Source: Herbaspirillum rhizosphaerae
Lineage (GTDB): Bacteria > Pseudomonadota > Gammaproteobacteria > Burkholderiales > Burkholderiaceae_D
Reading direction: 5' to 3'
Assembly (NCBI RefSeq): GCF_001189965.1
Contig: NZ_LFLU01000001.1
Span: 551,935 to 615,934 of the forward strand
DNA length: 64,000 nt
Part shown: positions 17,535 to 25,865 of the stretch, one piece after another
Layout of the letters: each line of letters starts with the position of its first letter
Position numbering within the stretch: the first letter of the stretch is position 1
The notes under the pieces: generated by a model
Told to the model about the DNA's origin: nothing
The model's database searches: none
What the model saw: the letters and a program-made list of their open reading frames with translations, nothing else
Position numbers and translations under genes: made by a program

Positions 17535-18696
17535 CTTGCTTCACAATCAATGAGTCAAGAGAAGAGCCGGCCGCAGCCATGGCGTCGGAGAGCATGCTGC
17601 CGTTGGCGCGCAACGCTGCCGCGGTGACGTCGCTGTCGGTACGCACTTGCATGTGGATTTGCTGCCCGATCAGGCGTATCGAGGCGGAAACGCTGCCCAG
17701 ATGAGCGAAATTGAAGCGCACCACGCTGTGCCAGCTGGGCGTGGGGCCGCCGTCCTGTTCGTTCTGCTGTGGCGTATCGGAGGAGTCCTGGCCGATTTCC
17801 CACTCCATGTGCTGGCCGGGCCAGACTTCACCATGCCAGACCAGGCGTTGTTGTTCCAGCGCATTCAGCTGGAGATTGACGATCTGGCCGAGCTGCGTGT
17901 GCGCAGGATCCGAACTGGTAAGCAAGTCGGAGATGCTGTCGCTTTGCGCTTGCTGAGCAAGCTGGGCCTGCGGCTCTTTTTGCAGTTCTGCAAGCGGGCG
18001 CCTGCCGTCGGCCCACGCCGCGACATGCGATTCGTAGAAGGTGCCGCTGAGAGCGATCGAGTCGTGCAGCGCACCGGCGAGTTGCGTGGTATTGGTCGGA
18101 TTGCTGACAAGCGGAGCATTGGGTTTGATGGCGCTGGGCAGGTCGCTTTCTTCCGAGGCGTGCAGCAGGGCGTCGACCAGTTTGCCGGCTACGCTGAGCG
18201 AGGTCTTGGTGCTTTCGGGGACATTGGAAGGGGTTTGCGCAGCCTGTTTGCCCTCTTCGTCTGTGAGTTGGTCGTTGCGACCGACAACGGTGGGAAGGCC
18301 TGGCTGCGCTGCTTTGAGCGATACCAGGTCTTTTTCCATCATCTTGCCTGCGACGCTGAGCGAAACGGCGGTCTCTTCGCTTTCCTCGGGGCTGGTTTCC
18401 GTCAGCAGGAAAGTGGGGCGCGGATCTTTGCTGACCATCGTCAGCAGCAGGGAGTCTCCGGTTTTGGTCGCCGTCGGCAGGACCATGCGGGCGGCCGTAT
18501 TGGCGATACGGACCAGATATGAGCCGTCGTTATACGCGGACAGCACCTTGCCTTGCAGTTGTTGTCCGATGGCAATTTGCGCAAGCCTGCTAAAGGCCTC
18601 TTGTCTGGCATCGGCGACCGAAACGATGGACGTCGTCGCCGCGACGTTGGCGACAGGCTGGACCGTGTTGGTGGCGAGGTCGGCCCGGGGTATCAT
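17521..18696 (-). CDS. Second FliK-like (Flg_hook domain) protein
   Basis: A 391-residue protein with a long unstructured N-terminal part and a C-terminal Flg_hook-like domain (about 280-385: RLVWHGEVWPGQHMEWEIG, SVRFNFAHLGSVSASIRLIG-type strands, then a small helix). It differs from the main fliK at 8942-10195 and lacks its Asn/Gln tail. A similar FliK-domain gene next to an flhB-C-like gene is seen in other Burkholderiales and Pseudomonas. Here the two overlap by 14 bases, and fliT ends 2 bases before its start, so all are in the fliD-S-T operon. Confidence 0.8.
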   Translation of the reverse strand: MIPRADLATNTVQPVANVAATTSIVSVADARQEAFSRLAQIAIGQQLQGKVLSAYNDGSYLVRIANTAARMVLPTATKTGDSLLLTMVSKDPRPTFLLTETSPEESEETAVSLSVAGKMMEKDLVSLKAAQPGLPTVVGRNDQLTDEEGKQAAQTPSNVPESTKTSLSVAGKLVDALLHASEESDLPSAIKPNAPLVSNPTNTTQLAGALHDSIALSGTFYESHVAAWADGRRPLAELQKEPQAQLAQQAQSDSISDLLTSSDPAHTQLGQIVNLQLNALEQQRLVWHGEVWPGQHMEWEIGQDSSDTPQQNEQDGGPTPSWHSVVRFNFAHLGSVSASIRLIGQQIHMQVRTDSDVTAAALRANGSMLSDAMAAAGSSLDSLIVKQDGKA

Positions 18697-18698
18697 CG

Positions 18699-19037
18699 CT
18701 AACCTCGTTGATTGGTGCTGCCGTAGGCCTTAACCAGTTTGCGTTCGACACTGGTGCTTTGGATCAGGGTGGCAAGTTTTTTCAGGCCGGGATCCGTCAG
18801 GTTGCGGATATCGCGGTCATCTTCCAGTATTTTTTTCAGGATTTCAATCTTGCGCTCGCGCCTGTCGTCGGTCAGCGTGACGGTTGCTTCATGTTTTTTC
18901 AAAATGTCGACAACATGGGCGCAATCGGCCTCAAGTTTCGATAGCAAATCCCATTCTTCCCGGCGTGCAGCGGCAAGCATCTGATCAGTCAGTTCTGCGA
19001 CCGCTTCATAAAGGGAAATGACTTCTGCGCCGTCCAT
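18699..19037 (-). CDS. fliT: Flagellar export chaperone FliT
   Basis: A 112-residue helical protein with FliT features (YEAVAELTDQMLAAARREEWDLLSKLE near the N-terminus, and RKIEILKKILEDDRDIRNLT). FliT guards the cap protein FliD before export and, in enterobacteria, restrains FlhDC. Its position after fliD and fliS is the classic order. Sequence identity to model FliT is low, so context matters for the call. Confidence 0.87.
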   Translation of the reverse strand: MDGAEVISLYEAVAELTDQMLAAARREEWDLLSKLEADCAHVVDILKKHEATVTLTDDRRERKIEILKKILEDDRDIRNLTDPGLKKLATLIQSTSVERKLVKAYGSTNQRG

Positions 19038-19085
19038 GGTTGTGCTTTCGCGAGTGTTTGTTGCGAATTGTTGTAAGGCGGCAGC

Positions 19086-19505
19086 TTAAGCTGCGTCTTG
19101 CGCCTGATTGGTGCCATTGGGACCGATGGTCTCCCAGGCATCTCTCAGGCCGTCCAGCAGGCCGTGGACTTCTTCCAGGATTTCCTGGGAGTTTTCGACA
19201 TTGGCCGCGAACAGGCGCCTGCCCATGTATTCGTAGAGCGCATCCAGATTGAGGGCGATCTCGCCGCCGACATTCTTGTTAAGGCTGGCGCGCAGGCCGC
19301 TTTCAATGATCAGGATGGCTTGGGTGATCGACTCGCCCTTTTTTTTGATATCGCCGGCGCCCATGTATTTTTGGCCCATGGCAATCGCCACCAGGGCGCC
19401 ATCGAACAGCATGGTGATCAGCTTGTGCGGACTCGCTGCGACGACACCGGTCTCCACGCCAATATTTGCGTACGCATTTGCGCCACGTTGCATGGTTCCG
19501 AACAT
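19086..19505 (-). CDS. fliS: Flagellin export chaperone FliS
   Basis: A 139-residue protein with the FliS pattern: GAYANIGVETGVVAASPHKLITMLFDGAL-like N-terminus, QAILIIESGLRASLN in the centre, and a C-terminal helix (LLDGLRDAWETI). FliS binds the C-terminus of FliC and stops filament formation in the cytoplasm. It lies 27 bases after fliD and 48 bases before fliT. Confidence 0.95.
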   Translation of the reverse strand: MFGTMQRGANAYANIGVETGVVAASPHKLITMLFDGALVAIAMGQKYMGAGDIKKKGESITQAILIIESGLRASLNKNVGGEIALNLDALYEYMGRRLFAANVENSQEILEEVHGLLDGLRDAWETIGPNGTNQAQDAA

Positions 19506-19532
19506 TATCTTCTCCCGCCTTCAGTCAAACGA

Positions 19533-21605
19533 TTAGCTTGCTTTTGGCAAGTTTGCCAATTGTTGCGTCAGATAGCTTTGTGTTGTCGCCATGCTTGCCA
19601 GTGTCACGTTCAGAGCATTGAACTGGGTCGTGTACTGGTCCTGCATGGTGCTCAAGCGTGTGTTGATGGCAGTCTGTCGATCGCTATTGATCTTCAGGCT
19701 GGCTTGCAAACCCTTGGTCTTGGTATCAATGATACCGCCATCTGCGAGAAAACCATTGACCAGCGTTTGCAAATTTGTCAGGACGCCGTTGGTGCCTGTT
19801 GTATTTGGCGTGCCGTCGGCATTGGTGCCGGAGGTCGATGTGAACAGATTGGCAATGCCGGCGAAGTTGTTGGTGGTGGCAGTCGACAGTTTGGAGGCGT
19901 CGAGCGCCAGCGTACCGTCTTTCTGGAAGCCGATGCCGATGTCGGTCAGCGAGCTGATGCCGTTGCCGCCGGCCACGCTTGCCAGCAGAGCGTTGCGCAA
20001 TTGGGTCATCATGCTTTGCACTGACGACTCGCTTGCCAGCGGCGACGACGTGCCTGCCTGGCCGATCGTTGTCGATGGTGTCTGTTGCGTCAGCCCGGTG
20101 ATCGCTTTTTCCAGCGAGTTATACGCTGAAACAAACGTGTTTGCCGTGCTGGCGACGCCGCTGGTGTCGTTGCTGATATTCAGTGTGAAGTTATCCGATG
20201 CAGTCGTGACCTTGGACAAATTGAGGGTCACGCCGGAAATCGCATCCGTCACCTTGTTGGTTGCGCTGGTCACGCTGACGCCGTCAATGCTCAGCTTGGC
20301 GTCTTGTGCCGCCTGCAACTGGCCCATGGTGCTGCCGGTCAGGGTGGCGAAATCGCCGGTGCCGGTCAGCGAGACGGGGCTGGTGGCACCGGTGCCGGAA
20401 GGCGTCAGCACCAAATGATCGTTCGTGCCGTCGTTGGTGATGCTTGCCGTCACGCCGGCATTGGCCGTGTTGATGGCGTCGCGGACATTTTGCAGGGTTT
20501 GGCCGGCGCCGCTCAGTGCGATGGTGGTCGCAGTACCGCCGACATTCAGCGTCAGGCCGCCGGCTGTGGCGTCAAATGTCTGGCCGGTCGCAACATTGGG
20601 CGAGGTGTATTTTCCGCTCGGGTCAAAAGACAGCGACGAATAATCGCCGGTGCCGGTAACGCGGATCGAATTCGTGGCGCCGCTGTCTTTGGCTGCAATT
20701 ACCAGGTGGGCACTGGTGCCGTCGCTGACGATCGTGGCGCTTACCCCTGCATCGCTGGCGTTGATGGCGTCGCGCACCCCGGCCAGCGTGTTGGTGGTCG
20801 GCTTGATGATCGCGGTTGATCCGTTGCCTGTTTTGATCGCCAGGATGCCGGAAGTGAACGAGGCAGAGGACGAAAAACCGACAGAAGTAATCTTTTGCGC
20901 TTGCGCCAGTTGGGAGACGGAGACCGTATAGTTGCCGGATGCGGCAACAGTGGCGTCGCGTGGCGCCTGGATTTGCGTTACTGTGCTGGCCGTCCCACTG
21001 GCAGGATCGTAAGCGAGGGACGCCAGGCTGTTGTTGGCCTGGACTTTGATGGTGTTCGCAGTCCCTGCGGTGTTCGATTCCAGAACCAGATGGTCACCGG
21101 TTCCGTCGGTTGTGATGCTGGCCGTCACGCCGGTCTTTGCAGCGTTGATGGCGTCGCGCACACCTGCGAGCGTCGCATTGGCTTGCAGCGTGACAAAGGT
21201 TGGCGGATTGGTGCCGACCTTGATTGCAACGGAGTCGCCCGCATTGAAAATCTGCGAACTGGTAAAACCTGCCGATTGAATTTTTTGCGCCAGCAATTTC
21301 GTCGAATCGTCGGTATTGACGTCGGCGGTGAAAGGGTCTGTCGTAAGAGTTGTTCCTGTGCCGCTATTGGAAACAGCCGCTTTTTGCGCGCTGAAGCTTG
21401 CTGCGGTGAGGCCGTTCAGTGCGCTTTGATATGAGGAAATCGCGCTTTTGAGGCTGCCATAGGCTGAAATCAGGCTGTTGTAGCTACTGGCCTGCTGCGT
21501 CAACGGGGTGAGAACGCTGGATTCCGCGCTCATCAACTTCGCCACGAGCGAATTGACGTCTAGGGGGCCGGCGGAAGTGGTGATGGTCCCGGTGGAAGTG
21601 GCCAT
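19533..21605 (-). CDS. fliD: Flagellar cap protein FliD, enlarged
   Basis: A 690-residue hook-associated protein 2, much longer than the 468 residues of E. coli FliD. The N-terminal D0 segment (LDVNSLVAKLMSAESSVLTPL) and the C-terminal coiled coil (LQASLKINSDRQTAINTRLS, then the TTQFNALNVTLASM end) are conserved. The extra length is caused by three related Flagellin_IN-type units at about residues 101-203, 229-331 and 340-421, each with a VRDAIN core. FliD caps the growing filament and folds flagellin into place. Upstream lies flaG with a hairpin between. Confidence 0.94.
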   Translation of the reverse strand: MATSTGTITTSAGPLDVNSLVAKLMSAESSVLTPLTQQASSYNSLISAYGSLKSAISSYQSALNGLTAASFSAQKAAVSNSGTGTTLTTDPFTADVNTDDSTKLLAQKIQSAGFTSSQIFNAGDSVAIKVGTNPPTFVTLQANATLAGVRDAINAAKTGVTASITTDGTGDHLVLESNTAGTANTIKVQANNSLASLAYDPASGTASTVTQIQAPRDATVAASGNYTVSVSQLAQAQKITSVGFSSSASFTSGILAIKTGNGSTAIIKPTTNTLAGVRDAINASDAGVSATIVSDGTSAHLVIAAKDSGATNSIRVTGTGDYSSLSFDPSGKYTSPNVATGQTFDATAGGLTLNVGGTATTIALSGAGQTLQNVRDAINTANAGVTASITNDGTNDHLVLTPSGTGATSPVSLTGTGDFATLTGSTMGQLQAAQDAKLSIDGVSVTSATNKVTDAISGVTLNLSKVTTASDNFTLNISNDTSGVASTANTFVSAYNSLEKAITGLTQQTPSTTIGQAGTSSPLASESSVQSMMTQLRNALLASVAGGNGISSLTDIGIGFQKDGTLALDASKLSTATTNNFAGIANLFTSTSGTNADGTPNTTGTNGVLTNLQTLVNGFLADGGIIDTKTKGLQASLKINSDRQTAINTRLSTMQDQYTTQFNALNVTLASMATTQSYLTQQLANLPKAS
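20343..20588 (-). repeat. FliD internal repeat unit 3 (partial)
   Basis: This encodes FliD residues 340-421. It has LQNVRDAIN (371-379), then GVTASITNDGTNDHLVL, and the shared TGTGDFATL tail. It lacks the N-terminal LAQ...IK part of the other two units. Confidence 0.7.
20613..20921 (-). repeat. FliD internal repeat unit 2
   Basis: This encodes FliD residues 229-331. Order: QLAQAQKITSVGFSSS, IKTG, LAGVRDAIN (274-282), GVSATIVSDGTSAHLV, and a tail ending SLSFDPSG. It aligns with unit 1 along its full length. Confidence 0.75.
20997..21305 (-). repeat. FliD internal repeat unit 1
   Basis: This encodes FliD residues 101-203. Order: KLLAQKIQSAGFTSS, IKVG, LAGVRDAIN (146-154), GVTASITTDGTGDHLV, and a tail ending SLAYDPASG. 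The copy is close enough to unit 2 to suggest duplication within the gene. Confidence 0.75.
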
Positions 21606-21782
21606 GAGATCTCCTGATTTCTAAATGCAAATGCGATGTGCTGATTCCAGAAGCCCAGGCGACGAACGCTCAATCAGGCGTGCTTCAGTATTCTTGGGCA
21701 CTTATCCGAGAATGACTTCCGGCACTATCTTACACATACGAGATGATATAAATCCGCTATGAATTGCCGAGGCGAAATATAA

Positions 21783-21809
21783 CATGCGCAAATATCTTGT
21801 TTGCGCATG
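21783..21809 (-). terminator. Hairpin between flaG and fliD (possible weak terminator)
   Basis: Perfect 10-base arms CATGCGCAAA (21783-21792) and TTTGCGCATG (21800-21809) with a 7-base loop. On the minus strand it is followed by TTATATTT, a poor U-run. It could reduce read-through from flaG into fliD or stabilise the upstream mRNA. Confidence 0.45.
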
Positions 21810-21843
21810 AATATTTCTGGTGCGCCAGCAGTTCGTATCAGAC

Positions 21844-22203
21844 TCAAACTTTATGGTTGATCAGCAAACCTTGCAGTTTGTCGATCGACTTGGCGATTTC
21901 AATCGCTTCCTGGCTTGGAATCTGGCGAAGAACCGTATTGTCTGCTGTATCAATAACCTTGATCACCGTCTTGCCGCTGTCCTGATCTTTCGAAAAGGTA
22001 ATGGCAGAAGCATTTTGGCTTGCGAAGTCATTCAATTTGCTGACAGCGTGCTCAACATCGCTATCGCTAGCACGTTGCGCCTGAGGTGTTGCCGCAGGTG
22101 CAACAGTCGATACCACCGGATCTGGTTTTGTAGTTGAACTCTGTGCTGGCGTGTAAGAGCCAGAATCGCCAGCTGCAGTGATATTAAGTGGGGAAATCGA
22201 CAT
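21844..22203 (-). CDS. flaG: FlaG-family flagellar protein
   Basis: A 119-residue protein with a disordered Thr/Pro/Ala-rich first half and the FlaG domain in the second half (VEHAVSKLNDFA, then the conserved VIKVIDTADNTVLRQIPSQEAIEIA). FlaG influences filament length in Pseudomonas and others; its exact role is uncertain. It sits between fliC and fliD, as is usual, with a good Shine-Dalgarno (AAGGGAG). Confidence 0.92.
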   Translation of the reverse strand: MSISPLNITAAGDSGSYTPAQSSTTKPDPVVSTVAPAATPQAQRASDSDVEHAVSKLNDFASQNASAITFSKDQDSGKTVIKVIDTADNTVLRQIPSQEAIEIAKSIDKLQGLLINHKV

Positions 22204-22225
22204 GGTGTTACTCCCTTAAAGGAAT

Positions 22226-22261
22226 GTGCGGAGAATACGTACGCATACATATTCCCCGCAC
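22226..22261 (-). terminator. Hairpin after fliC
   Basis: Arms GTGCGGAGAAT (22226-22236) and ATTCCCCGCAC (22251-22261) pair with one mismatch around a 14-base loop, 25 bases after the fliC stop. There is no long U-run on minus (ATTCCTTTAAGG follows). It may be a 3' stabiliser or attenuator that makes fliC mRNA more abundant than flaG mRNA. Confidence 0.5.
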
Positions 22262-22285
22262 TTTCATCCTACATAGCTCTTAAGA

Positions 22286-23374
22286 CTATTTCAACAGCGA
22301 CAGGACGCTTTGCGGTGCAGAGTTCGCCTGAGACAACATCGCCGTACCTGCTTGTTGCAGAATTTGCGCACGTGTGAGGTTTGCAGTTTCTGCCGCGTAG
22401 TCGGTATCCATGATACGGCTGCGCGATGCAGTGATGTTTTCGCTCGAAATCTGCAAGTTGCTGATAACGGCGGTGAAGCGGTTTTGAACTGCACCGAACT
22501 CTGCGCGCTTGGACGAGATCAGGTTGATCGCTTGGTCCAGGTTCTTGATCGCCTTTTGCGCATCGCTTTGTGCCGATGGATCGGCAATTGCCTTGTCCAG
22601 GGACAGCTTGGCGGTGTCGATGGCTGCTTGCAGGGTCACTGCAGATGCTGCCAGCGCTGTGGATGTCATTGTCGAACCTGTTGCGAACAGGTTGTCCAGA
22701 GCAGCCTTGGCCGAAGTGTAAGTCACTTGAGCAGCGTCAACCGAAGTTGTCACGCCCAGACCGATCAGACCCTTGGCGCTTGTACCGATCACGTTAGCGA
22801 TCGTCGAAGCGTTGGACAGGTCGGACAGCGAGATGCTGATTTGGTCATTCAGCTTGTTGTCGGTAACGTTGGCGCCGACTTGGAAAGTCAGTGTCAGCGA
22901 AGCCGAAACGTTAGCCGAATCAGCGCCGGTACCAGCGCTGGCGCCGGAACCGATACCGGTGAACAGGTTTTGACCGTTGAAAGTCGTACCGTTCAGGATA
23001 CGGAATGTTTCATCCGACAGCTGTTTGTATTCGTCGTTCAGGGTCTTGCGGTCTTGTGCGCTGTTGGTGCCGTTCGATGCTTGAACAGCCAGCTCACGCA
23101 TACGTTGCAGGTTGTCGGTAACTGTGCTCAGTGCGCCTTCAGCGGTTTGAGCCAGGGAGATACCGTCGTTGGCGTTACGTTGCGCAACTGCCAGACCTTT
23201 GATCTGTGCATTCATGCGGTCGGCAATTGCCAGGCCTGCAGCGTCATCCTTTGCGCTGTTGACGCGCAAGCCGGAGGACAAACGTTGAATCGAAGTATTC
23301 AACGACGATTGCGAGGTGTTCAGGTTGCGTTGCGTGTTAAGCGACGCAATATTGGTATTGATGACTGATGCCAT
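22286..23374 (-). CDS. fliC: Flagellin FliC
   Basis: A 362-residue flagellin. The N-terminal D0/D1 part ([35 protein letters not shown]) and the C-terminal D0/D1 part ([47 protein letters not shown]) are well conserved, with a short variable centre rich in Ala, Ser and Thr. It makes the filament. A sigma-28 promoter and an AGGAGA ribosome site precede it. Only one flagellin gene is seen in the window. Confidence 0.98.
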   Translation of the reverse strand: MASVINTNIASLNTQRNLNTSQSSLNTSIQRLSSGLRVNSAKDDAAGLAIADRMNAQIKGLAVAQRNANDGISLAQTAEGALSTVTDNLQRMRELAVQASNGTNSAQDRKTLNDEYKQLSDETFRILNGTTFNGQNLFTGIGSGASAGTGADSANVSASLTLTFQVGANVTDNKLNDQISISLSDLSNASTIANVIGTSAKGLIGLGVTTSVDAAQVTYTSAKAALDNLFATGSTMTSTALAASAVTLQAAIDTAKLSLDKAIADPSAQSDAQKAIKNLDQAINLISSKRAEFGAVQNRFTAVISNLQISSENITASRSRIMDTDYAAETANLTRAQILQQAGTAMLSQANSAPQSVLSLLK

Positions 23375-23473
23375 ATTAGTTCTCCTAAGATTTGAGGCCG
23401 ATAAATCCGAGTTTCAGTGCTTAACTTTGGTTTTTACCTAAAGCCTCAGGCGTTCAAACCGCTGTTGTTAGCT

Positions 23474-23500
23474 ATATCGGACGGTATCGGAAAAAGTTTA
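23474..23500 (-). promoter_or_regulatory. Sigma-28 (FliA) promoter of fliC
   Basis: Minus strand TAAA (23500-23497), exactly 15 bases, then TCCGATAT (23481-23474). Consensus is TAAA-N15-GCCGATAA, so the match is 4/4 and 6/8. The start of fliC is 100 bases further, leaving a leader of roughly 90 bases. A late flagellar gene is expected to use this sigma factor. Confidence 0.75.
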
Positions 23501-23706
23501 ATGTTTATCGCAAAAAATTTTTTTCCAATGCTGTCCGACCTAAAACTGCGTGCTTCTATACGTCAAGCAAATCTTATTTCGACGGCATTTCAGAAAACTT
23601 TAGTGGGTATTTTTGTAAAAGTTCCCGAAATGATGCCGGGGAGGATTGCATTGCATCATTCGTGAAGCTTGACGCAATGCAATTTTGGCGGAGGATAAGT
23701 CTTTGA
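23501..23706. other. Non-coding gap upstream of the fliC promoter
   Basis: About 200 AT-rich bases between the fliC promoter and the stop of the TPR glycosyltransferase gene. I see no gene and no clear terminator; an A/T-rich stretch (caaaaaatttttttcc near 23510) may serve as an upstream element. Confidence 0.4.
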
Positions 23707-25674
23707 TTAGGCGAGATTTTGCTTCTTTTGATCGCGCAATGCCGCAAGTTCGGATGACACTTTGGCAATGACGGACGGCCAGTCGCCGCGTTCTTGCTGC
23801 CTGAAAAGACGCATGCTTGGATACCAGGGAGAATCTTCCCGGTCATTCAGCCAGCGCCAGTCAGGGGTTTGGGCGAGAAGCGTCCATGTCGGCCTGCCGA
23901 GTGCGCCGGCAAGGTGGACAACGGAAGTGTCGACGCTGATGATCAGGTCCAGATTCGCCATGGCCGCGGCCGTATCGGCAAAATCATTGAAATCATCGCC
24001 AATATTGTATACGGGCAATTCCGGCGGCAGTTTGGCCAGGTCGGGTGTCGCGTGGCCTTTCTGGATCGAAAAGAATTTGACGCCCGGGACGTTCAGAATG
24101 GGGGCAAACGTTTCCAGCGGGATCGAGCGTTTGCGATCGTTGCCGTGTTCAGGGTTGCCGGCCCAGACAAATCCGACGCGCAGGTCGGTTTTGTTGCCTG
24201 CCAGTGCGTCGAGTTTGTCGCCCCACTTGGCAATATCGGCGGGATCGGCCGACAAGTAGTGCGGGTAAGACGGAATGTCTTCAACATGATCGGTGCCGAG
24301 CGCATGCGGCAGACTCATTAATACATAGGCGCAATCGCATTTCGGCAGCGGGTCGTTCTCCCTGACAAGCGTAACCTGGTCGGAAACGCTGCGGAACAGC
24401 CGCGCAAGCGGATCCTTGACGTGCAAGGCCACGCGCGCGCCTTGTGCCAGCAGGGCATGTACATAGCGTACGAATTGGATGCTGTCGCCGAAGCCTTGTT
24501 CGTGCATCAGCAGGATGTACTTTCCCGCTAGGGAAGACTGGCCGTCCCATTTCGGGATGATCCCGAACAATTTGTGGATCAGCTTATAGACGTAGCGGCG
24601 TTCTTTGACGTTCAGGCGGCTTTCATGATTAGCCCAGCCTTCCTTGAGGTCGCCGGCCAAAAGTTGCCCCAGCGCAAGATTGTGCTGTGCTGTCAAATAG
24701 TTCGGTTTGAGGGCCAGGGCATCTTTGAAATACTGCAGGGACGTCTTCGTTTCGCCATGGTCGTACATGGTGGCGCCGATGTTGTTTAACGTCAGCGGAT
24801 GCTTTGGATCGACCTCCAGGGCGCGACGGAAGATCTCCATCGCATCTTCGTAACGATCCTGATTGGAGAAATAGCTGGATGCCAGCTTGGTGTAGCTGTT
24901 GGGATCCTTGGGCGCGAGCTCGATGATGCGCTCATAGTGCTCGTGCGCTTTTTCAAATTCCTTCAGTTTTATATAGGTGTCGGCGATCTTGTTTTGTGCG
25001 TAGATGTCCGTGGGGTCCAGCAGCAGCGAGGTTTTGTGGCACTCAAGAGCGTCGTTGAGCATGTTCATTTCTTGGAAGGCAATGCCCAGATTCGTATGCG
25101 CAGGGGCGAAGTTGATCTGAAGCTCCAAGGACTTCAGCAGGACGCCGACCGCTTCCTGATATCTTTTTGCGTCGATCAGGGCTTTTCCCAGATGGGACAG
25201 CGGACCCGGCGCATCGGGAGTGCGCCTTACCGCTTCTTCGAAATATGCAATCGAGGCATCGGCGTCATTCTTTTCATGCAGTGCATTGGCGAGTCCGATG
25301 CGGGCTTCTTTGTTCTCGGTATTGATCTCGATCGCTTTTTCGTAAATGGCGATGGCGTCGTCGATGCGGTCCTGATTGAGGACGGCGCCTCCCAGATTGG
25401 TCAGGTATTCGGCATTTTCCGGGTCGGCCTTGATTGCCTTGCGCAGCGCCTTTTCTGCTTCGACATAGTTGTTTTCATGCATGGCGATCAGTCCCCATGC
25501 GTGATTGGCAAAAACCAGGTCGGGTGCGCGCTTGAGTACTTGCGCGCAAAGTTCTTTGGCTTCGGCGACCTTGTGGTCGTCCAGAAAGCTGAGGCATTCA
25601 CGAACGGCTAGCAAATCCTTGAGATTGTGAGACGTATTCTTTTTAACCGGCTTGTTGCTGCTACGCGTTGACAT
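23707..25674 (-). CDS. TPR-repeat glycosyltransferase (GT9/GT41-like), likely flagellin modification
   Basis: A 655-residue protein. About ten tetratricopeptide repeats fill residues 40-370 (FANHAWGLIAMHENNYVEAEKALRKAI is a typical unit). The C-terminal 280 residues form a GT-B-like glycosyltransferase domain, with LRVGFVWAGNPEHGNDRKRSI and LDLIISVDTSVVHLAGALGRPTWTLL. This architecture resembles O-GlcNAc transferase-like and flagellin glycosyltransferases of proteobacteria. It lies directly upstream of fliC on the same strand, so flagellin is the natural candidate acceptor. The sugar donor is unknown. A role in polysaccharide synthesis remains possible. Confidence 0.85.
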   Translation of the reverse strand: MSTRSSNKPVKKNTSHNLKDLLAVRECLSFLDDHKVAEAKELCAQVLKRAPDLVFANHAWGLIAMHENNYVEAEKALRKAIKADPENAEYLTNLGGAVLNQDRIDDAIAIYEKAIEINTENKEARIGLANALHEKNDADASIAYFEEAVRRTPDAPGPLSHLGKALIDAKRYQEAVGVLLKSLELQINFAPAHTNLGIAFQEMNMLNDALECHKTSLLLDPTDIYAQNKIADTYIKLKEFEKAHEHYERIIELAPKDPNSYTKLASSYFSNQDRYEDAMEIFRRALEVDPKHPLTLNNIGATMYDHGETKTSLQYFKDALALKPNYLTAQHNLALGQLLAGDLKEGWANHESRLNVKERRYVYKLIHKLFGIIPKWDGQSSLAGKYILLMHEQGFGDSIQFVRYVHALLAQGARVALHVKDPLARLFRSVSDQVTLVRENDPLPKCDCAYVLMSLPHALGTDHVEDIPSYPHYLSADPADIAKWGDKLDALAGNKTDLRVGFVWAGNPEHGNDRKRSIPLETFAPILNVPGVKFFSIQKGHATPDLAKLPPELPVYNIGDDFNDFADTAAAMANLDLIISVDTSVVHLAGALGRPTWTLLAQTPDWRWLNDREDSPWYPSMRLFRQQERGDWPSVIAKVSSELAALRDQKKQNLA

Positions 25675-25816
25675 TGGAAATCCTTGGCAGGTGATGATGT
25701 CCCAAGGCGACCGTCTTCACTCCGGGCGGCGGGAGCGGCGATCGCCATTGCGACGGCGCAATTAATCAGTGCATATCATATGATGCAATTTCTCATTTGA
25801 TTGTGCAAACAGACGT

Positions 25817-25840
25817 AAAAAAGCCCGCATTTAGCGGGCC
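25817..25840 (-). terminator. Terminator after lexA
   Basis: GCCCGC (25823-25828) and GCGGGC (25834-25839) form the stem; on the minus strand it is followed by six T. It sits 26 bases past the lexA stop. Confidence 0.85.
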
Positions 25841-25865
25841 TTGGCGGATTTTCAAGTCCGTATCA

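Noticed and set aside
19533..21605. Tandem DNA repeat or phase-variable locus within fliD
   Set aside because: The units are alike in protein but diverged in DNA; no perfect short tandem repeat that would slip.
21704..21731. Sigma-28 promoter for fliD (TTATCCGA on plus)
   Set aside because: The -35 TAAA is missing at 15 bases, and the -10 differs from GCCGATAA; not supported.
22310..23368. 352-codon open frame on plus, antisense to fliC
   Set aside because: Cys/Arg/Gln-rich mirror of the flagellin gene, no domain.
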